A stretch of 64,000 bases of DNA from Streptomyces pseudovenezuelae. GTDB taxonomy: Bacteria > Actinomycetota > Actinomycetes > Streptomycetales > Streptomycetaceae. The position numbers and the translations under genes are program-made. The DNA is taken from NCBI RefSeq assembly GCF_029892565.1, contig NZ_JARXVH010000004.1:1-64000 (forward strand), written 5' to 3'. Below the pieces are notes generated by a model that was not told the origin of the DNA, did not search any database, and was given only the letters and a program-made list of their open reading frames with translations. Below, piece by piece: positions 59,612 through 64,000 of this stretch; within the stretch, counting starts at the first letter, position 1; each line of letters opens with the position of its first letter.

Positions 59612-60267
59612 CCGTCGGCCCCACCACCCCGGACCACCTCCGCACCTGGCTCACCCTCCGCACCCAGGTGCCCTGGCACCAGGCCCGACCGGTCGCCCTC
59701 CCCACCCGCCGCCCCGCCCGCGACGGCGCCGTCCACGACATCCGCACCCATGACCACGCCCGTTCCCCGCACCGCGCGGACTCCCTGCTGACCGCGCTCA
59801 CCCTGGCCCGCGCCGACGCGGAATCCGGTACGCCGCTGACGTTCGCCACGCTCAGCGCCTGGCAGCGGCGCGTCCTGGACGTCCCCGAGGCCCCGTTCCG
59901 CCGACACCCGGCCTACGCGAAGGCGGGCCGCGAGCGGTACGGGATCGGCACGGACCTCCCGCCCCTGCTGGACGCCTGCCTGGCCGAGGCGGAAGCCGGT
60001 GCGGGAGTTGGTGCGGGAGTTGGTGCCGAGGCCTCTCCCCTCCCCCTCACCGCCCGCGCGGCCCGTGCCTACCTCGACGTCTGCTTCTTCCACCCCTTCG
60101 ACGACGGCAACGCCCGTTCGGCCTTCCTGACCCTCACGTACGTGCTGGCCCGCGCCGGCGTCACCCTCGAACAGGTCGGCCCCGTCCGCCGCATCCAACG
60201 TCACGCCGACGACCCCGAGGGCGCGCTCGCGCTGGCCGACCTGCTGGCCATCCTCATCGGCCGATAA
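59608..60267 (+). CDS. Divergent Fic/DOC-family protein
   Basis: A 219-aa protein with the Fic active-site motif at H162: HPFDDGNARSAFL, compared with the canonical HPFx(D/E)GNGRxxR. The catalytic His, the acidic residue, Gly-Asn and first Arg are kept, but the second Gly is Ala and the final Arg is absent, which may change nucleotide handling away from AMP transfer. An insert (EAGAGVGAGVGAEAS) precedes the core, and there is a Fic-type first half with LTFATLSAWQRRVLDV. Coupled to the unknown gene upstream. Confidence 0.85.
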   Translation: MTVGPTTPDHLRTWLTLRTQVPWHQARPVALPTRRPARDGAVHDIRTHDHARSPHRADSLLTALTLARADAESGTPLTFATLSAWQRRVLDVPEAPFRRHPAYAKAGRERYGIGTDLPPLLDACLAEAEAGAGVGAGVGAEASPLPLTARAARAYLDVCFFHPFDDGNARSAFLTLTYVLARAGVTLEQVGPVRRIQRHADDPEGALALADLLAILIGR

Positions 60268-60276
60268 CCTGGCCCG

Positions 60277-60672
60277 TCACCGTTTCCAGCACTCGAACCA
60301 CACTCTTTTCCCGCCCTCGCTCACCCGCTCCGCACCCCACTTGTCGGCCACGGCATCGAGCAGTACGAGCCCACGAGCGCCCTCCGCGTCCATGGACAAC
60401 TCGGCTGCCATCACCGGCAGTTCGGGCACCCCATCGGACACCTCCACTCTCATCCCGGCCGCCACCCGCAGCATCAGTACGGTGCAACGGCGGTCCGGGA
60501 CATGGCGGACGACGTTGGTGATCAGCTCGCTGACGCCCAACTCCGCGGCGTCACACAGCTCCAGCAGCTCCCACTCGTCGAGCAGGGAGCGCACGATACG
60601 GCGAATGTGACGTACCGAGTGCTCGCCTACGGTCAGGCGCATACGGTACGTGGGGGGAAGGTATCCGTTCAC
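60277..60672 (-). CDS. RsbW-like ATP-binding anti-sigma/regulatory kinase
   Basis: A 131-aa HATPase of the Streptomyces regulatory type, from GTG 60672 (internal ATG 60642 possible). The N box is AELGVSELITNVVRHVPDRR, the G1 box is VEVSDGVPELPV, and GARGLVLLDAVADKWGAERV completes the fold. Divergent from an XRE regulator that is followed by a DUF397 gene: the three form the abundant actinobacterial developmental-regulator set (bldB/whiJ/abaA-like). Confidence 0.9.
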   Translation of the reverse strand: MNGYLPPTYRMRLTVGEHSVRHIRRIVRSLLDEWELLELCDAAELGVSELITNVVRHVPDRRCTVLMLRVAAGMRVEVSDGVPELPVMAAELSMDAEGARGLVLLDAVADKWGAERVSEGGKRVWFECWKR

Positions 60673-60762
60673 AGGACGAGAGTGACGCCGACTGACTACC
60701 CTGGGCTACCGAATGGACACAACCGGTCCGATTGTGGGCCGAGTTGCCTGAGGGGGCCCTGC

Positions 60763-61570
60763 GTGACCAACATCAACGTCCTCGACCCCGGCGCCTCGCC
60801 ACTCGACTACTACGGCTTCGAACTGCGCCGTTACCGCGAGGCGGCGGGCCTCACCCAACGGCAGCTCGGCGACATCGTCAACTACACCGGGTCACTGGTC
60901 GGCCAGATCGAAACGGCGAGGAAGTTGCCGACGCGGGAGTTCAGCGAGCGGGTGGACGCGGCGTTGGGGACGGGCGGGGCGCTTTCCCGGCTCGTGGAGC
61001 TGGTACTGCGAAGTCAACTCCCGGCCTGGTTTCAGCAAGTGGCGGAGCTGGAGGTGCGGGCCACTGAGATCTGCAGCTTCCACACGCACCTGATCCACGG
61101 TCTTCTGCAGACGAAGTCCTACGCGCGTGCCGTGCTCGGAGTGCTCGACAGCACGAACCTCGACGACCGCACAGCCGTCCGGTTGGCTCGGCAGAGCATC
61201 TTCGAGAAGGAGACTCCGCCGGTCTACTGGCTGGTGCTCAGCGAGGCCGCACTGCACCAGGAAATCGGCGGTCCGGAGGTCATGCGAGTTCAACTGGCGC
61301 ACCTGTTGTCCTTCGAGCACAACTCCAGGATCAACATCCAGATCCTGCCGTTCTCAGCCGGGGTACACGCGGGACTACAAGGCTCGTTCGACATCTTCCG
61401 CTTCGCGAGCGACCCGACCATCGTCTATACGGAGGGCTACGGCAGCGGCCATCCGACCGCAAACCCAGACACCGTCAAGGACTGCTCACTCCGTTACGAT
61501 CATCTCCGGGCCGCCGCGCTGTCTTTGAAGGACTCGGCGGAGCTGATCCGGCGAGTGATTGAGGAACGCT

Positions 61571-61599
<29 letters not shown>
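60763..61599 (+). CDS. XRE-family regulator with DUF5753
   Basis: A 278-aa protein from GTG 60763. The helix-turn-helix (about 19-70) is ELRRYREAAGLTQRQLGDIV and NYTGSLVGQIETARKLP. The DUF5753 domain (about 95-275) has EVRATEICSFHTHLIHGLLQ, TKSYARAVLG and HEIGGPEVM-like QEIGGPEVMRVQLAHLL. WhiJ-like regulators of this type act with a DUF397 partner, here encoded immediately downstream with a 29-nt overlap. Confidence 0.93.
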
Positions 61600-62984
<1,385 letters not shown>

Positions 62985-62985
62985 C

Positions 62986-62999
62986 TAGTACGTGTTCTA
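62986..62999. promoter_or_regulatory. KstR-like operator 5
   Basis: TAGTACGTGTTCTA matches TNNAACNNGTTNNA except one position and sits in a longer palindrome (AACTAGTACG / TGTTCTAGTT). It is 68 nt upstream of the FadA5-like gene. Confidence 0.68.
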
Positions 63000-63083
63000 G
63001 TTCTTTGTGCAGTCTGCTGACAGTCCGTCCCCAACCGCAAGGGGCGTGCAGGTAATTAGGGCTGCCATACCCCTTGCCTCTTG

Positions 63084-63097
63084 TAGAACCCGTTACT
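63084..63097. promoter_or_regulatory. KstR-like operator 6
   Basis: TAGAACCCGTTACT has the AACNNGTT core and one mismatch at the outer end. It is 51 nt upstream of the CYP125-like gene. Confidence 0.5.
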
Positions 63098-63113
63098 ACC
63101 TTCACGGCAATTC

Positions 63114-63128
63114 CTGATGGACCGTCAG
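63114..63128. promoter_or_regulatory. CTGATGGACCGTCAG palindrome
   Basis: This differs by two bases from the 40058 site and lies 20 nt before the CYP125-like start codon, like the copies before the LLM oxidoreductase and aldehyde dehydrogenase. Confidence 0.62.
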
Positions 63129-63147
63129 AACTCAGCTGGAGACACCC

Positions 63148-64000
63148 ATGCCCTGTCCAGCTCTCCCCGACGGGTTCGACCTCACCGACCCCGACGTGCT
63201 GCACCACCGCGTTCCCCTACCGGAGTTCGCCGAACTGCGCCGGGTCGAACCGGTCTGCTGGATCCCCCAGCGGGCCAACATCGCCGGCTTCCAGGACGAG
63301 GGCTACTGGGCCGTGACCCGGCACGCCGACGTCAAGTACGTGTCCACGCACCCGGAGTTGTTCTCCTCGACCACCAACACGGCGATCATCCGCTTCCACG
63401 AGCACATGGAGCGCGACGCGATCGACGCCCAGCGCCTGATCCTGCTCAACATGGACCCGCCGGAACACACCCGGGTCCGCCAGATCGTGCAGCGCATCTT
63501 CACCCCGCGGGCCATCCGCGCCCTGGAGGACCGCCTGCGCGACCGCGCCCACTCGATCGCACAGAACGCCCGCACCCACCCCGGCCCCTTCGACTTCGTC
63601 ACCGAGGTCGCCTGCGAACTGCCCCTCCAGGCCATCGCCGAACTCATCGGCATCCCGCAGGACGACCGCACCAAGATCTTCGACTGGTCCAACAAGATGA
63701 TCTCGTACGACGATCCCGAGTACGCGATCACCGAGGAGGTCGGCGCCGAGTCGGCCACCGAACTCATCGCCTACGCGATGAACATGGCCGCCGACCGCAA
63801 GCAGTGCCCGGCCAAGGACATCGTCACCACGCTGGTGGCCGCGGAGGACGAAGGGAACCTGAACTCCGACGAGTTCGGCTTCTTCGTCCTGATGCTGGCG
63901 GTGGCCGGCAACGAGACGACCCGCAACGCGATCACCCACGGGATGCACGCCTTCCTCACCCATCCCGAGGAGTGGGAGCGCTACAAGCGGGACCGCCCGG
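63148..64000 (+). CDS. Cytochrome P450, CYP125-like steroid C26-monooxygenase (partial)
   Basis: The first 284 residues of a P450; the gene runs off the window end, so the heme-binding Cys is not seen. ATG 63148 with GGAG 8-9 nt upstream. Strong similarity to mycobacterial CYP125: FAELRRVEPVCWIPQ, LNMDPPEHTRVRQIVQRIFT, PRAIRALEDRL, VACELPLQAIAELIGIPQDD and I-helix FFVLMLAVAGNETTRNAITH with the AGNETT oxygen-activation motif. CYP125 oxidises the terminal side-chain carbon of cholesterol or cholestenone, starting side-chain breakdown. Electron donor is probably the ferredoxin at 48481. Confidence 0.93.
   Translation, partial: MPCPALPDGFDLTDPDVLHHRVPLPEFAELRRVEPVCWIPQRANIAGFQDEGYWAVTRHADVKYVSTHPELFSSTTNTAIIRFHEHMERDAIDAQRLILLNMDPPEHTRVRQIVQRIFTPRAIRALEDRLRDRAHSIAQNARTHPGPFDFVTEVACELPLQAIAELIGIPQDDRTKIFDWSNKMISYDDPEYAITEEVGAESATELIAYAMNMAADRKQCPAKDIVTTLVAAEDEGNLNSDEFGFFVLMLAVAGNETTRNAITHGMHAFLTHPEEWERYKRDRP

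Overview
The window is chromosomal DNA from a Streptomyces-like actinomycete. The evidence is very high third-position G+C, many GTG starts and 4-base GTGA/ATGA gene overlaps, a mycolata/Streptomyces-type gene repertoire (XRE-DUF397-HATPase set, F420-dependent oxidoreductase, bifunctional RNase H/phosphatase, KstR- and CYP125-like steroid genes), an actinobacterial type A RNase P RNA and a cobalamin riboswitch.

Region 1 (1-6290) is a visibly less G+C-rich island. Its six genes all read leftwards: a sigma-70-like factor, an unrecognised protein, an SMC/Rad50-like ATPase with a CPTC hook, a single-domain ubiquitin-like protein ending in Gly, an E2-like protein, and a JAB deubiquitinase-ThiF/E1 fusion. 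Two near-identical promoter-like elements precede the sigma gene and the ubiquitin-like gene. The island stops beside four helically phased AGGGACTT boxes just downstream of the RNase P RNA gene rnpB. I consider this the most interesting system in the window.

Region 2 (6295-19720) is ordinary core genome: rnpB, an EamA exporter, AraC and MerR regulators, an RNB nuclease, yaaA, a KDPG aldolase with a strong palindromic operator, a quinone-oxidoreductase-like dehydrogenase with a divergent XRE/MmyB regulator, and the Nif3, zinc-ribbon, RNase H/phosphatase operon.

A dispersed steroid/isoprenoid catabolism regulon runs through the rest. It comprises an SDR, a zinc alcohol dehydrogenase and a MaoC hydratase (19777-22808); an SCP-x-type thiolase (31615-32817); an F420-type LLM oxidoreductase (40082-41092); a KstR-type TetR regulator (45568-46233); a 3Fe-4S-type ferredoxin, an aldehyde dehydrogenase and a divergent metallo-hydrolase (48481-51386); and a divergent FadA5-like thiolase and CYP125-like P450 (61749-64000). 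Sites matching TNNAACNNGTTNNA (the KstR pattern) and a second 15-bp palindrome, CTGAYGGAYCGTCAG, recur upstream of these units.

Other blocks lie between these. They are an ABC exporter with a histidine kinase and response regulator, split by a GH54 arabinofuranosidase; an ECF sigma and membrane-partner pair; two MFS exporters, one with a fused carboxypeptidase-regulatory-like domain; a secreted ricin-B lectin coupled to a sialidase-like enzyme; a cell-wall amidase; a glycosyltransferase, methyltransferase and toroid-protein operon; a cobalamin-riboswitch-controlled ECF vitamin transporter with a surface-anchored toroid protein; a secreted SLT lysozyme-like protein; a divergent Fic protein with a coupled partner; and an HATPase/XRE/DUF397 regulatory set.
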